A stretch of DNA of 64,000 nt from Roseateles sp. SL47 (GTDB taxonomy: Bacteria; Pseudomonadota; Gammaproteobacteria; Burkholderiales; Burkholderiaceae_C): NCBI RefSeq assembly GCF_026625885.1, contig NZ_CP113068.1:4774001-4838000 (forward strand), read 5' to 3'. The notes under the pieces are model-generated. The model worked only from the letters and a program-made list of their open reading frames with translations, was not told the DNA's origin and ran no database searches. This document shows positions 8,512 to 17,104 of this stretch, one piece after another. Numbering within the stretch: the first letter of the stretch is position 1; each line of letters starts with the position of its first letter. The position numbers were made by a program, and so were the translations under genes.

Positions 8512-8589
8512 GGGAACACATCAGGCAATGGCTTGGGCATTCAACAAGTGTGCATGCCCCCTTGCCTGAACTCATGCGCCGTTCATGGA

Positions 8590-8607
8590 CTATTCGCCAC
8601 GCGAAAT
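8590..8607. promoter_or_regulatory. Imperfect palindrome, candidate operator/promoter element for the LeuC-like operon
   Basis: CTATTCGC, a CAC spacer, then GCGAAAT form a near-perfect inverted repeat about 80 bases before the LeuC-like start. A similar CTATTCGC occurs at 9578-9585 upstream of the IclR gene and, inverted, at 39610-39617. By-eye observation only. Confidence 0.35.
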
Positions 8608-8630
8608 ACCAGAACAGATCCAATCAGCCG

Positions 8631-9488
8631 TCAGTTCAGCATCGTCTTCTGACCGCTCTCCCGGTGCCTGACATGCCCGGGCTGGGGGAACACCATCGAG
8701 TCTTGCGCGGTGATCTGGTCGTGCCTCAACTCCAACGAAATGGACCGGCCAACCGACTTCAGCTCATCTACATAGCGTTTAAGGGCTTCAGCCATCGACA
8801 TCGCAGTCGAAAAGAAGATGAGCGTGAGCGCACCTGCGACCCGGTCCCCCTCGAACAGCGGCACCGCAATGGATGAAGTCTTGCCGGGAACTGCCGAATG
8901 CGGATTTCGATCACACGTGGCGTAGCCGTCCTCACGGATGCGACGCACCAGTTTCTCACCCTTGAACATCTCCAGCATGTGACTACGGCGATCGATGGCT
9001 TCCAGCCCGCCAAGCAGACTGAGCCGGTCGCTGTCGGGAATATGCGCGAGGTAGACGTGGCCAGACGCACACTCCAGCATCGGCAAGGTGTAGCCAGGCT
9101 CGTAATTGCAGAAGCTCAACGAGGTTTCCCGATGCGTGGAGTCCCTCACCATCATCGTCTGCCCGACATGCGTGGCCAGAGAAATGGGCCAGTTGATGCG
9201 ACGTGTGAGGGCCTGCATGTGCGGGCGTGTTCGAAGCAGCAGATTGCCGGTCTCCCTGTAGCCGACGGACAGCGTCTGCACCAGTTGCGTCGCGCGATAG
9301 TGCTTGCGAGTCGGCTCGCATTCAAGCAGCCCCTCAAGGACAAGCGTCTGAATGATGCGAAACGTGGTGGGATAAGGCAGATTCACATGCCTGGCGATTT
9401 CCATCAACGGCAGTGATCCGTGACGATTGATGCACTTCAAGACCGCAATGCTGCGACTCACGGCACGGATCGGGACACTTCGCTCCAT
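8631..9488 (-). CDS. IclR-family transcriptional regulator (copy 1)
   Basis: A 285-residue IclR protein: N-terminal winged helix-turn-helix (residues about 10-70) with recognition segment LPYPTTFRIIQTL, followed by the C-terminal effector domain (about 85-255) containing the CASGHVYLAH and PGKTSSIAVPLF motifs. It is oriented with, and directly upstream of, the LeuC/LeuD/ICL-like genes. Its DNA-recognition region is almost the same as that of the IclR at 25532-26359 (MERSVPIRxVSRSIAVL at the start, identical PYPTTFRIIQTL), so both probably see the same operator sequence. The effector is unknown but is expected to be a pathway metabolite. Confidence 0.93.
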   Translation of the reverse strand: MERSVPIRAVSRSIAVLKCINRHGSLPLMEIARHVNLPYPTTFRIIQTLVLEGLLECEPTRKHYRATQLVQTLSVGYRETGNLLLRTRPHMQALTRRINWPISLATHVGQTMMVRDSTHRETSLSFCNYEPGYTLPMLECASGHVYLAHIPDSDRLSLLGGLEAIDRRSHMLEMFKGEKLVRRIREDGYATCDRNPHSAVPGKTSSIAVPLFEGDRVAGALTLIFFSTAMSMAEALKRYVDELKSVGRSISLELRHDQITAQDSMVFPQPGHVRHRESGQKTMLN

Positions 9489-9699
9489 GAGACCTCGGTG
9501 AGGATGAACTGGATGACACTGAATATGACCCAGAGACCCGCAGATTGCCGGGCAGCTTATCCCTGGGATGTTGGGCGCTATTCGCTGCGTAGATCAGCCA
9601 CGTGGATGAGGATGGCGACGATGCGAAGAGATGAATGCGACAGGTTCAAGCGACCGATACACGCCCAGGAGGCGCGACGCTCAACATGGGCAACCTCTC

Positions 9700-10956
9700 T
9701 CACAGCGGACAGGCCCTGGCTGCGCGCACAACCAGATTGGGAAGGCGGGAATCATCCCAGTCGAGGGCCGGCGCACCCAGGCGGACGATGACCAGACCTT
9801 CCTCCGGCGACACGTACACCCGCTGAGCCCCGGCGCCGTCGAAAAACACCATGTCCTCGGCCAGGAATGGCGCCACCGCTGGCATTGCGGTGGGCGTCAC
9901 GTTGTTGTAGTGACGCTTCGGCGCGTGCGGACTGCCGCGCCAGATCTGGAAGCCGTAATTGGGATTCGTGGGTGCCGGGGAAGTCATCCGCGTCAACCAT
10001 GCCGCATCCACCACCTGGCGCCCCTGCACCTTGCCCTTCTGGACAAACAGCACACCCAAGCGCAACCAATCCTCGCTGGTGGCAAACAGGCCGCTGGATG
10101 TCCGTGCCAATCCGCCAGGGTGGTCGAGGGCAACGAAGGCATCAGCGGCTCCCAGGGGCTGCCACAAACGCCGTGACAGGTAGTCCGCGTATCGTTCGCC
10201 GGTAGCTCGCTCAATGATCAGGCCCAGCAGTTGGGAGATGCCGCTGGCATAGTTGAAGCGACGCCCGGGAGCATCCACCAGCGGCGCTGCCAAGGGCACG
10301 GCGGCGCCTTCGCCGCCGTAGAGTGCGCGACTGTAAGCCGACCCAGGCGCCATTGAAAAGGGCAACGGGGCCAGGCCCGTGGACATCTGGAGCATCTGTC
10401 TCACCGTGATGGCGCCCCGTGGGTCTTGCGCCCATTCCTCCAGCCAGCGGGACACCGGTGCGTCCAGATCGGGAACCGCGCCGTCGGCCACAGCCTGCCC
10501 CACCACAAGCGCCAGCACGGACTTGTGCATCGAGGCTGGCTCCGGCCGGGTCTCTGGCCCGAAGCCGGTGCCGAAGTATTCAATCTCCACTGCGCCCTGC
10601 CGCCAGACCAGAAAGCTGTAGCTGCCGGTTCTGCGGACCTCCGCCAATGCCTCCACCAGCCGTTCCGCAGTCAGACAGCCCCCCTTGCGCCGTGGCAGAG
10701 GCTGGGCGGCGCCTCCCACCACCCGTTCCACGGGCCAGAACTGAGGCTGGGTCGGATCGAAGGCTGAAGGCGTGCCTGGCGCGGGTCGATGGGCCATACG
10801 CCATTCGTAGATCCAATCCCATGCATCGGCCGTGTCGGCATTCACGCGGGGAACGGAGTCCCGCTCCGGCGTGTTGGCACGTGCCTCGCCCCACAAAAGC
10901 AGGGGAATCAGCACCACCGCCCCCCGCAGCCATCGCCTCAGGCTCTGCCACTTCAT
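9700..10956 (-). CDS. Exported class C beta-lactamase-family serine hydrolase (copy 1)
   Basis: The ATG at 10956 (MKWQSLRRWLRGAVVL) gives 418 residues with an N-terminal signal segment ending near GEARANT. The SxxK catalytic motif is SMHK (in PASMHKSVLALV) and the second-loop Tyr is in FNYASG. The layout resembles 6-aminohexanoate-dimer hydrolase (NylB) and EstB-like esterases, so amide or ester hydrolysis in the periplasm is more likely than beta-lactam resistance. It begins one base after the stop of the DUF1838 gene and is last in the eight-gene operon. A paralogue is at 36950-38236. Confidence 0.87.
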   Translation of the reverse strand: MKWQSLRRWLRGAVVLIPLLLWGEARANTPERDSVPRVNADTADAWDWIYEWRMAHRPAPGTPSAFDPTQPQFWPVERVVGGAAQPLPRRKGGCLTAERLVEALAEVRRTGSYSFLVWRQGAVEIEYFGTGFGPETRPEPASMHKSVLALVVGQAVADGAVPDLDAPVSRWLEEWAQDPRGAITVRQMLQMSTGLAPLPFSMAPGSAYSRALYGGEGAAVPLAAPLVDAPGRRFNYASGISQLLGLIIERATGERYADYLSRRLWQPLGAADAFVALDHPGGLARTSSGLFATSEDWLRLGVLFVQKGKVQGRQVVDAAWLTRMTSPAPTNPNYGFQIWRGSPHAPKRHYNNVTPTAMPAVAPFLAEDMVFFDGAGAQRVYVSPEEGLVIVRLGAPALDWDDSRLPNLVVRAARACPL

Positions 10957-10957
10957 G

Positions 10958-11938
10958 TCAACGCTGCTTGCCGCGCGCCTGGGCTGGCTTCTGCTCCAGC
11001 GCATATCGCTCCAGGCTCGAAAGGCTCGGCCCTTCGACCTTCTCCGGTGCGACCAGATACTTCGGATAGCGCTCCCGCACTCGCGCCACCACGTCCTTGG
11101 GATGAAGCTCCAGATGCTCTCGGGCGCACATATTGCCGGTGTAGAGAATATGCCCAGGCGCCTGATCCATCAGCATCCACGGCAACCACGGCGTGACGCG
11201 GGTCCATACGCCGTGGGCCGGAATGTGGTCGAGCGTCGGGTTCTCGAGATCTTCCTTGCGGATGAAGTAGCGGAACTGCTCCGAGACGCGGGTCATCTTG
11301 CCCGGAGACTCGCGCGGCCACTTCTCCGGCTGCATGGCGCTGGGGTAGTAGAGGTGGATATCGGACTCCAGCCCGATGGTGTTTTCGTCAATGATGCTCC
11401 AGTTCCTGATGTAGGGACGGCGCGGCGGCTTCTGCTCCTGGTTCAGGCCGCCATAGCTTGGCGGGTCTGGGTAGAAGTCAGAGATGACATAGTTGTAGGG
11501 ATCATTGGCGACATCCACCACCTTTACCCGTTCACCGGTGTAAGGGTTGTCCCACTCGTCCATCAGTGCACCGGTCTTGAGGTCCCGATAAAACACCAGT
11601 TCCCGGCACAGACGCTGGTAGCTTCCATCCTCGCGACGGACCACACGGATGGTACTGAACACGTCGAAGCGCATCAGTGGACGTACTTTTTCATTCTCTC
11701 GCACGCCGCACACCACGCCGGACACCCAGCCATACACCCATTTCTTGGGGTCGGCACAGGCCTCGATCCGGGCGGAGACCTCACGATTCCAAATGGGGTC
11801 ATTAAAGGCCATCGGGCGCTTGGCCGGGGCGGCCGTCGCGGTGGGAGGGCTGGTCGCGCAACCGGCGGCCGCACCGGTCAGTACGGTGGCTGTGGCTGCT
11901 CCCAGCGCCTGGCGCCGGTTCAAGTCTTTGCCTTGCAT
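10958..11938 (-). CDS. DUF1838-family Tat lipoprotein
   Basis: The ATG at 11938 (MQGKDLNRRQALG), with GGAG upstream, gives 326 residues. The N-terminus has a twin-arginine motif (NRRQALG), a hydrophobic stretch and a lipobox-like TGAAAGC, so export by Tat and lipid attachment are likely. The body shows the DUF1838 pattern of RELVFYRDLKTGALMDEW followed by NPYTGERVKVVDVANDP. No biochemical function is established for the family to my knowledge. Its place between aldehyde dehydrogenase and exported serine hydrolase genes suggests a periplasmic step on the same substrate (inference). Confidence 0.83.
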   Translation of the reverse strand: MQGKDLNRRQALGAATATVLTGAAAGCATSPPTATAAPAKRPMAFNDPIWNREVSARIEACADPKKWVYGWVSGVVCGVRENEKVRPLMRFDVFSTIRVVRREDGSYQRLCRELVFYRDLKTGALMDEWDNPYTGERVKVVDVANDPYNYVISDFYPDPPSYGGLNQEQKPPRRPYIRNWSIIDENTIGLESDIHLYYPSAMQPEKWPRESPGKMTRVSEQFRYFIRKEDLENPTLDHIPAHGVWTRVTPWLPWMLMDQAPGHILYTGNMCAREHLELHPKDVVARVRERYPKYLVAPEKVEGPSLSSLERYALEQKPAQARGKQR

Positions 11939-12008
11939 ATCGTTGATCTCCAGGGAAACGGGAAACAGGGGATGGAAGATGAGCGGATGGAGCGCACTTG
12001 ACGCGGGT

Positions 12009-13523
12009 TCACAACACCGCGCACACCGTCTTGAGCTCCAGGAAGTTCTCGACGGCGCCCTGACCACTCTCTCGACCCCATCCCGATTGCTTCATGCCGC
12101 CAATGGGCAAACTCGCATCAAACATGAGGTGGGTGTTGAGCCACACCGTCCCGGCCTTCAGTCGGGCCGCCGCGCGATGCCCAGACGAGAGGTCGCGCGT
12201 CCAAACGCTCGCAGCCAAGCCGTAGTCGGTATCGTTGGCCAGCGCCAGCGCCTCGTCGAGGGAGTCGATCGGTGACACGACGACCACAGGCCCGAAGATC
12301 TCCTCACGAACGCAGGCCATGTCAGGCCGGACATCCACCAACACGGTCGGCTCGATGAACGTGCCTTGCGGGCCCAGCTGTCGGCCGCCGGCGACCACAC
12401 GAGCGCCCTGCGCCTCGGCCTGCCGAATGTAGGCCGCCACACGATCCGCCTGCTTGCGGCTCACCAAGGGTCCGATCTGTGTCGCGCCGTCCAGCCCATG
12501 CCCCAATTTCAGCCCGCGAGCGACCTCGGCGATGCCGGCGACCACCTGTGTGTAGACGTCACGATGGACATACAGGCGAGAACCCGCGACGCAGACCTGG
12601 CCCGAATTGAAGAAGATCGCATTGGCGGCGCCGGCGATTGCGGCGTCCAGATCGGCGTCCGCAAGCACGATCACCGGGGACTTTCCGCCCAGCTCCAGCG
12701 TGACTTTCTTCAGGTTGCCGGCCGCTGCGGCCAGGACGGATCGCCCGACCTGAGTCGATCCGGTGAAAGACAGCTTGTCGACATCGGGGTGGGCCGCCAG
12801 GGCCGCGCCCACCACATCGCCCCGGCCCGTCACGATATTCAAGACGCCTGGCGGCAACCCCGCCTCCACCATCAGCTCGCCCAGCCGCAAGGCGGTCAGC
12901 GAGGTGTCCTCCGCCGGCTTCAGTACCACCGTGCAACCCGCAGCAAGCGCAGGGGCCAGTTTCATGGCCGTCAAGACCAAAGGAGAATTCCAGGGGACGA
13001 TGGCGGCCACCACCCCCACGGGCTGCTTCACCGTATAGGCGAAGACCTCCTTGCCGGGCGGCTGGTAGTTGATCGAGGTGGGCACCGTGTGGCCTTCGAT
13101 ACGGCTGGCCTGCCCCGCGAAGAACCGGAACTGCTCCACGGCACCGGGAATCTCTGCGAACTTGCCCACCCACAGCGGCTTGCCCTGATCCAGCGTCTCC
13201 AACTCCGCCAACTCCTCCAGGTGGGCCTCAATCAGTTCCGCCACGCGCCAAAGGATTCGGCCCCGCTGACTGGGAGTCATGGCCGGCCAGACCCCGGCCT
13301 CAAAGGCCGCGCGCGCCGCAGAGACGGCTCGATCCACATCGCTGGTGTCGCTGTCCGGGAAACGGGCCAGCCGTTCGCCGGTAGCGGGATCCCTGGCCTC
13401 CATCCAGCGCTCGGCGCCGCCGGCTACCCAGGCGCCTCCCACGAGCATTGGCCGGTCGCCCTGATCCAGGAAGGCCTGAACGGCGGGATGCCGCGCTGCG
13501 GGAAGGTTCATCTCCATGCTCAT
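12009..13523 (-). CDS. NAD(P)-dependent aldehyde dehydrogenase (copy 1)
   Basis: A 504-residue classical aldehyde dehydrogenase. The general base Glu lies in VTLELGGKSP and the catalytic Cys in FNSGQVCVAGSR; IVPWNSPLVLTAMKLAPALAAG and SFTGSTQVGR mark the cofactor fold. It should oxidise an aldehyde made from the cluster substrate to a carboxylate in the cytoplasm. The gene follows the NodB copy 3 gene by seven bases and precedes the DUF1838 lipoprotein gene after a 70-base gap. Substrate cannot be predicted. The second aldehyde dehydrogenase at 48783 belongs to a different subgroup (succinate-semialdehyde-like). Confidence 0.93.
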   Translation of the reverse strand: MSMEMNLPAARHPAVQAFLDQGDRPMLVGGAWVAGGAERWMEARDPATGERLARFPDSDTSDVDRAVSAARAAFEAGVWPAMTPSQRGRILWRVAELIEAHLEELAELETLDQGKPLWVGKFAEIPGAVEQFRFFAGQASRIEGHTVPTSINYQPPGKEVFAYTVKQPVGVVAAIVPWNSPLVLTAMKLAPALAAGCTVVLKPAEDTSLTALRLGELMVEAGLPPGVLNIVTGRGDVVGAALAAHPDVDKLSFTGSTQVGRSVLAAAAGNLKKVTLELGGKSPVIVLADADLDAAIAGAANAIFFNSGQVCVAGSRLYVHRDVYTQVVAGIAEVARGLKLGHGLDGATQIGPLVSRKQADRVAAYIRQAEAQGARVVAGGRQLGPQGTFIEPTVLVDVRPDMACVREEIFGPVVVVSPIDSLDEALALANDTDYGLAASVWTRDLSSGHRAAARLKAGTVWLNTHLMFDASLPIGGMKQSGWGRESGQGAVENFLELKTVCAVL

Positions 13524-13529
13524 GCTCCC

Positions 13530-14441
13530 TCAAGCCTTGTTCGGAATGTGCTGCTCGTGATTCGCCAGGTACCAGTTCGCCACCTCTTCCCGGGTGGTGA
13601 ACCAGACGCCTGGCAGGGACTTTGCGAACGCCAGGAACTCCCGCAGGGCACGAATGCGGTAGGCACGTCCGCTGACATGCGGATGGAGGCCGACATTCAT
13701 GATGCGGCCCGTCTTGGCGCCTTCCTGGTGGAGCACGCGCAGTTCCTCGATCAACACATCGCGGTACTCATCGGTCGTGTGTCCACGACGCGTGAGCAGC
13801 GTGAAATCATTGATCTCGTTGGAGTACGGGGTGGAAACGATGGGGCCGTGGGGGGTGTGAACCAGATACGGCTGGTCATCGTTCATCAGATCGCAGTAGA
13901 ACTTGAGGCCCTTTTCCGCCAGCAGATCGGCGGTATTGAGCGTGCCCCGAAGCGACGAAGACAGCCAGCCCTGCGCCGGCCGGCCACAGGTCTGCTGATA
14001 GACCGCCAAGGTCCGCTCGATGATGGCGCGTTCACGCTCCCGGTCGTGGGCCACATCGGTCAGCAGTTCGCCCTGCTCGTAGTTGTGGGCGATGACCTCG
14101 CAGCCCCGCTGCAGCGCAGCGTCCACCATCTGCCGCCGACGCAGCCCGGTCACCGCATTCATCGTCACCGCAGGCTTGATCCCCATCTCATCAAAAAGTT
14201 CATACAGCCGCCACACGCCCACCCGCTGGCCGTATTCCCGCCAGGTGAAGTTGGGAAAGTCCGGCACGTTGCCCGGGAGAGTGTCCGGAAGGATGGCTGG
14301 GCCGCCTGCGTAATAGGGCTTGTCCGTGTCCTTGATCAGGTCCCAGGTCTCCAGATTGATCGTCAGGAAAAGGGCCACCCGATGCCCTTCAGGCCAACGC
14401 AGCGGTTGGCGTTCAGGCAGAGGGATGTAGTTGTATTGCAT
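13530..14441 (-). CDS. NodB/PuuE-type polysaccharide-deacetylase-family hydrolase (copy 3)
   Basis: The ATG at 14441 (MQYNYIPLPERQPL), with GGAG eight to nine bases before, gives 303 residues. Motifs are INLETWD, REYGQRVG, the His strand VIAHNYEQGE, PAQGWLSSSLRG and the C-terminal NVGLHPHVSGR. It is closer to the PuuE allantoinase/chitooligosaccharide-deacetylase-like cytoplasmic group than to secreted deacetylases, as there is no signal peptide. It sits between the exported alpha/beta hydrolase and aldehyde dehydrogenase genes. Third family member in the window, supporting repeated hydrolysis of C-N bonds in this pathway. Confidence 0.87.
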   Translation of the reverse strand: MQYNYIPLPERQPLRWPEGHRVALFLTINLETWDLIKDTDKPYYAGGPAILPDTLPGNVPDFPNFTWREYGQRVGVWRLYELFDEMGIKPAVTMNAVTGLRRRQMVDAALQRGCEVIAHNYEQGELLTDVAHDRERERAIIERTLAVYQQTCGRPAQGWLSSSLRGTLNTADLLAEKGLKFYCDLMNDDQPYLVHTPHGPIVSTPYSNEINDFTLLTRRGHTTDEYRDVLIEELRVLHQEGAKTGRIMNVGLHPHVSGRAYRIRALREFLAFAKSLPGVWFTTREEVANWYLANHEQHIPNKA

Positions 14442-14483
14442 GAGTTTCTCCAGGGTCTCGAAGAGGGACGATGGCAATCTTGA

Positions 14484-15566
14484 TCAGGGGGCTGCAGCAC
14501 GAACGCTTCGGCAAGGTGCGCCGGCCTCCACGCGTTGAAGGAACTTCAACGCGTCCGCAGCGCTGCGTTGGGGCTGATCCACGATCAACAGATGGCCAGC
14601 GTCTGGATAGACCACACGCTCAGCATCACACGCATGGCGCAGGCCGCTCACAAACAGGTCGGCGGTGGCCGGCGTCAAGGCTCGATTGCCGCCGCCCCAC
14701 AGCACCAGCGTCGGCGCCCGGACATGGCCAAGCACACGCATGGGATCCCCCCGCTCATACAGCGTCCGGCCAGCGATGGACTCCTCGCCCCGCCCGGCGA
14801 TGTTGGCAAAGGCGAGCTTGCGGGCCACCATCGAGGACGACAGTCGGTCCGGTTCCACCAGCATGTGGAGAAGATTTCGCTCGATGTCCGCGGCAGTGAT
14901 GACCGTGTCCCGAAAGATGCTGGCGGACGACGGTGCTGACGCTGCCGGCGACGAACCGGCCGCTACGGCCCGGGGAGGAGGTTTGCCGGTTTCCACCCCT
15001 GCCGAGTTGATCAGAATCAGGGCATCGACCCGTTCGGTCCGTGTCGCCGCATAACGAAAGGAAACCAAGCCACCATAGGAAATGCCAGCCAGCGAAAAGC
15101 GCTCCACCCCCATCTGATCCATGAAGGCATCGATGAGATCCAGCAGACGTGCCGTGGAGTAGTTGCCGCTGCTCAGCGGACCGGTGAGGCCAAAACCTGG
15201 CAAGTCGATGCGCAGCACACGCCGGTGGCGCGCCAACACAGCCACCCAGCCGTCCCAATCAGCCACATCTCCCAGCGTACCGTGGATCAACAGCACCACG
15301 GGACCCCTGCCCTGGTCCTTGTAGTGCACCTGAACGCCATCAATGTCGGTGAAGCGGGAGTCCGCATCCGCGAATCTCGCAATGACCTGTTGGCGATCCA
15401 GGATCCGACTGGTCGTCGGCGGATCACTGTCTACGGATGTCGCGCTGGCCGGGGCCAGTTGGAGCGCCATCAACAGCAGTGCTACCGCAGCCACCATCCA
15501 TCGGAATTGAACCGGCACGCGGGAGTCTCGGCAGAGGGACGGCCGGGACGACAATACGTAGGCCAT
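14484..15566 (-). CDS. Exported alpha/beta hydrolase (copy 1)
   Basis: 360 residues with a strong AAGGGAGG ribosome-binding site before the ATG at 15566. A hydrophobic segment (about residues 24-42, WMVAAVALLLMALQLAPASA) looks like a signal peptide or anchor. The alpha/beta hydrolase core shows the oxyanion HGTLGD segment, nucleophile elbow AGISYGG and the late His in PDAGHLLIVD. It starts ten bases after the FAD monooxygenase gene. Possible roles are ester, lactone or C-C bond hydrolysis in the periplasm. Resemblance to N-formylmaleamate deformylase (NicD) is only at fold level. A paralogue is at 30704. Confidence 0.87.
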   Translation of the reverse strand: MAYVLSSRPSLCRDSRVPVQFRWMVAAVALLLMALQLAPASATSVDSDPPTTSRILDRQQVIARFADADSRFTDIDGVQVHYKDQGRGPVVLLIHGTLGDVADWDGWVAVLARHRRVLRIDLPGFGLTGPLSSGNYSTARLLDLIDAFMDQMGVERFSLAGISYGGLVSFRYAATRTERVDALILINSAGVETGKPPPRAVAAGSSPAASAPSSASIFRDTVITAADIERNLLHMLVEPDRLSSSMVARKLAFANIAGRGEESIAGRTLYERGDPMRVLGHVRAPTLVLWGGGNRALTPATADLFVSGLRHACDAERVVYPDAGHLLIVDQPQRSAADALKFLQRVEAGAPCRSVRAAAP

Positions 15567-15575
15567 TCGCCTCCC

Positions 15576-16757
15576 TTAAACGTTCAGCGGCGTCGTCGCC
15601 ACATCGAAGTCGAATTCCATGAAATCGTCCTGGGGCAACGGCGTTCCATCGTCGGCATCAATGGGATGCTGATGCAAACGCAGTCCATGGGCATCAGCGC
15701 GTGTCACCGTGCGGGTCGCGCGCCCATGACGCACGCGCTCATAACAAGCCAGAGCTGCTTCCACATCGTGGCCTTGGGCAAGCGCACGCGCCATCAGCAC
15801 GCCATCCTCAATCGCCATCGCTGCCCCCTGGCCCAGGAAGGGCAGCATCGGGTGAGCGGCATCCCCCACCAGGCTGACCCTTCCCCGCTGCCATTGCGGC
15901 AGTTCGGCACGACCGAACAAGCCCCATTTGAAAGCGCTGTGGCGACCCAAGGCGTCAATCATGTCGCGCACGTCCGGATGCCAGTGCTCAAAGGCCGCCT
16001 GCAGGTCCCTGGGATCTGCCGCCAGCGACCACCCCTCTTCTGTCCAGTGATCAACGCGGGCAAAGGTCACCACATTGAGCGCCTCCATGCCTCGCACGCG
16101 ATAGCGCAACAGTGAGCGGCCCGGACCGAGATAGACGGCGGTATCGGGATCGAGGTCGCGTTGCTTCAATTCGCGGGTCGGCACCACGCCGCGCCACGCC
16201 ACATAACCGGTGAACCTGGGAGCACCGTCCCCATACAGGGCGGCACGCACGGCCGACCGGACGCCGTCGGCCCCGATGAGACAGGCGCCGGTATATCGGC
16301 CTGCGGCCGTCTCCACCGTCACGCGCCCGTCCTGCTGCTCGACACCCAGAACGCGTGCGCCCAGGCGCAGTGCGGTCGGGTCCAGACGTCGCAACGCATC
16401 CACCAGCACCGTGTGCAGATCGGCTCGCAGCAGCTGCAGATACGGACTTCCCCAACGGGCCGCCATCACATCGCCCATTTCGTAGGCCAGCAGTTCTTCT
16501 CCGGTACGGTAATGCTTCAGGGCCGCACGTTGCGGGCGGTTCGCCACAGCGCGCAAGGCTTCTCCGACCCCCAGGCTGTCCAGGGCACGCGTCGCATTGG
16601 GCGCCAGCGAAACCGCGGCTCCCACCTCGCGCAGTTCATCCGCCTGCTCCAGCACAAGCACCGAAACACCGGCCCGCAACAATCCGATGGCGGTGCACAG
16701 ACCGGCAATCCCGGCGCCGGCGATCAGCACAGACCGGTCGTAAGTCGGTTCACTCAT
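15576..16757 (-). CDS. FAD-dependent monooxygenase (salicylate hydroxylase/NicC-like)
   Basis: 393 residues of the single-component flavin hydroxylase family that includes salicylate 1-hydroxylase, 3-hydroxybenzoate 6-hydroxylase, 6-hydroxynicotinate 3-monooxygenase (NicC) and urate hydroxylase HpxO. Seen: IAGAGIAGLCTAIGLLRAG (FAD), IGADGVRSAVR (DG motif) and SLVGDAAHPMLPFLGQGAAMA. The ATG overlaps the stop of the small helical-protein gene by four bases, so it is coupled to the methyltransferase module. It probably hydroxylates, possibly with decarboxylation, an aromatic or N-heteroaromatic ring in the cytoplasm; which one is unknown. Confidence 0.9.
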   Translation of the reverse strand: MSEPTYDRSVLIAGAGIAGLCTAIGLLRAGVSVLVLEQADELREVGAAVSLAPNATRALDSLGVGEALRAVANRPQRAALKHYRTGEELLAYEMGDVMAARWGSPYLQLLRADLHTVLVDALRRLDPTALRLGARVLGVEQQDGRVTVETAAGRYTGACLIGADGVRSAVRAALYGDGAPRFTGYVAWRGVVPTRELKQRDLDPDTAVYLGPGRSLLRYRVRGMEALNVVTFARVDHWTEEGWSLAADPRDLQAAFEHWHPDVRDMIDALGRHSAFKWGLFGRAELPQWQRGRVSLVGDAAHPMLPFLGQGAAMAIEDGVLMARALAQGHDVEAALACYERVRHGRATRTVTRADAHGLRLHQHPIDADDGTPLPQDDFMEFDFDVATTPLNV

Positions 16758-17104
16758 GGCTGTGCGGTCTCCGCAATCACCTGCCTGTAGCGCTCCCGGC
16801 TGTCTGCTTCTGCGAGTTCGTGGGCGTCCTTGCTGGCCAGGTAGTACAGGCGTTGGAACAACTCCTGACGCGCCTTCTCCCGCGCATCGAGCGCCGCTTG
16901 GTCCAGGCTGAGGGATTCAATCTCCCGGGCCAGGTCGATCCCATGACGAGCGCTGACACGCTCAATCGCGTCGACGCGATCACGCAGCACGCTCAGCTCC
17001 TGCGCCAGCACCACGATCATGGACATGGCCTGGTCCATGCCGGGAGTCTCATAGAAGTTCGGCCTCTTGCCCTTGGCATGCCGTTGCGGTTTCATCGCGC
17101 TCAT
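16754..17104 (-). CDS. Small helical partner of methyltransferase (module copy 1)
   Basis: 116 residues from the ATG at 17104, which overlaps the methyltransferase stop by four bases (ATGA). Composition and heptad-like spacing predict two long helices, probably a coiled coil. It is recognisably related to the protein at 45790-46155, which has the same position after the second methyltransferase. Shared features are a GKRPxF motif near the N-terminus, QELxVxRxRxDxxERV (here QELSVLRDRVDAIERV), an IE-xxx-LD segment and a C-terminal QE-rich helix. I do not recognise a described family. Conservation of the pair and coupling suggest an obligate subunit or chaperone of the methyltransferase (inference). 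Confidence 0.75.
   Translation of the reverse strand: MSAMKPQRHAKGKRPNFYETPGMDQAMSMIVVLAQELSVLRDRVDAIERVSARHGIDLAREIESLSLDQAALDAREKARQELFQRLYYLASKDAHELAEADSRERYRQVIAETAQP

Noticed and set aside
12366..14483. A 705-codon open frame on the plus strand.
   Set aside because: It is antisense to the aldehyde dehydrogenase and NodB copy 3 genes, gives a low-complexity Arg/Gln/His-rich product with no family motifs, and is a usual by-product of high G+C codon use.
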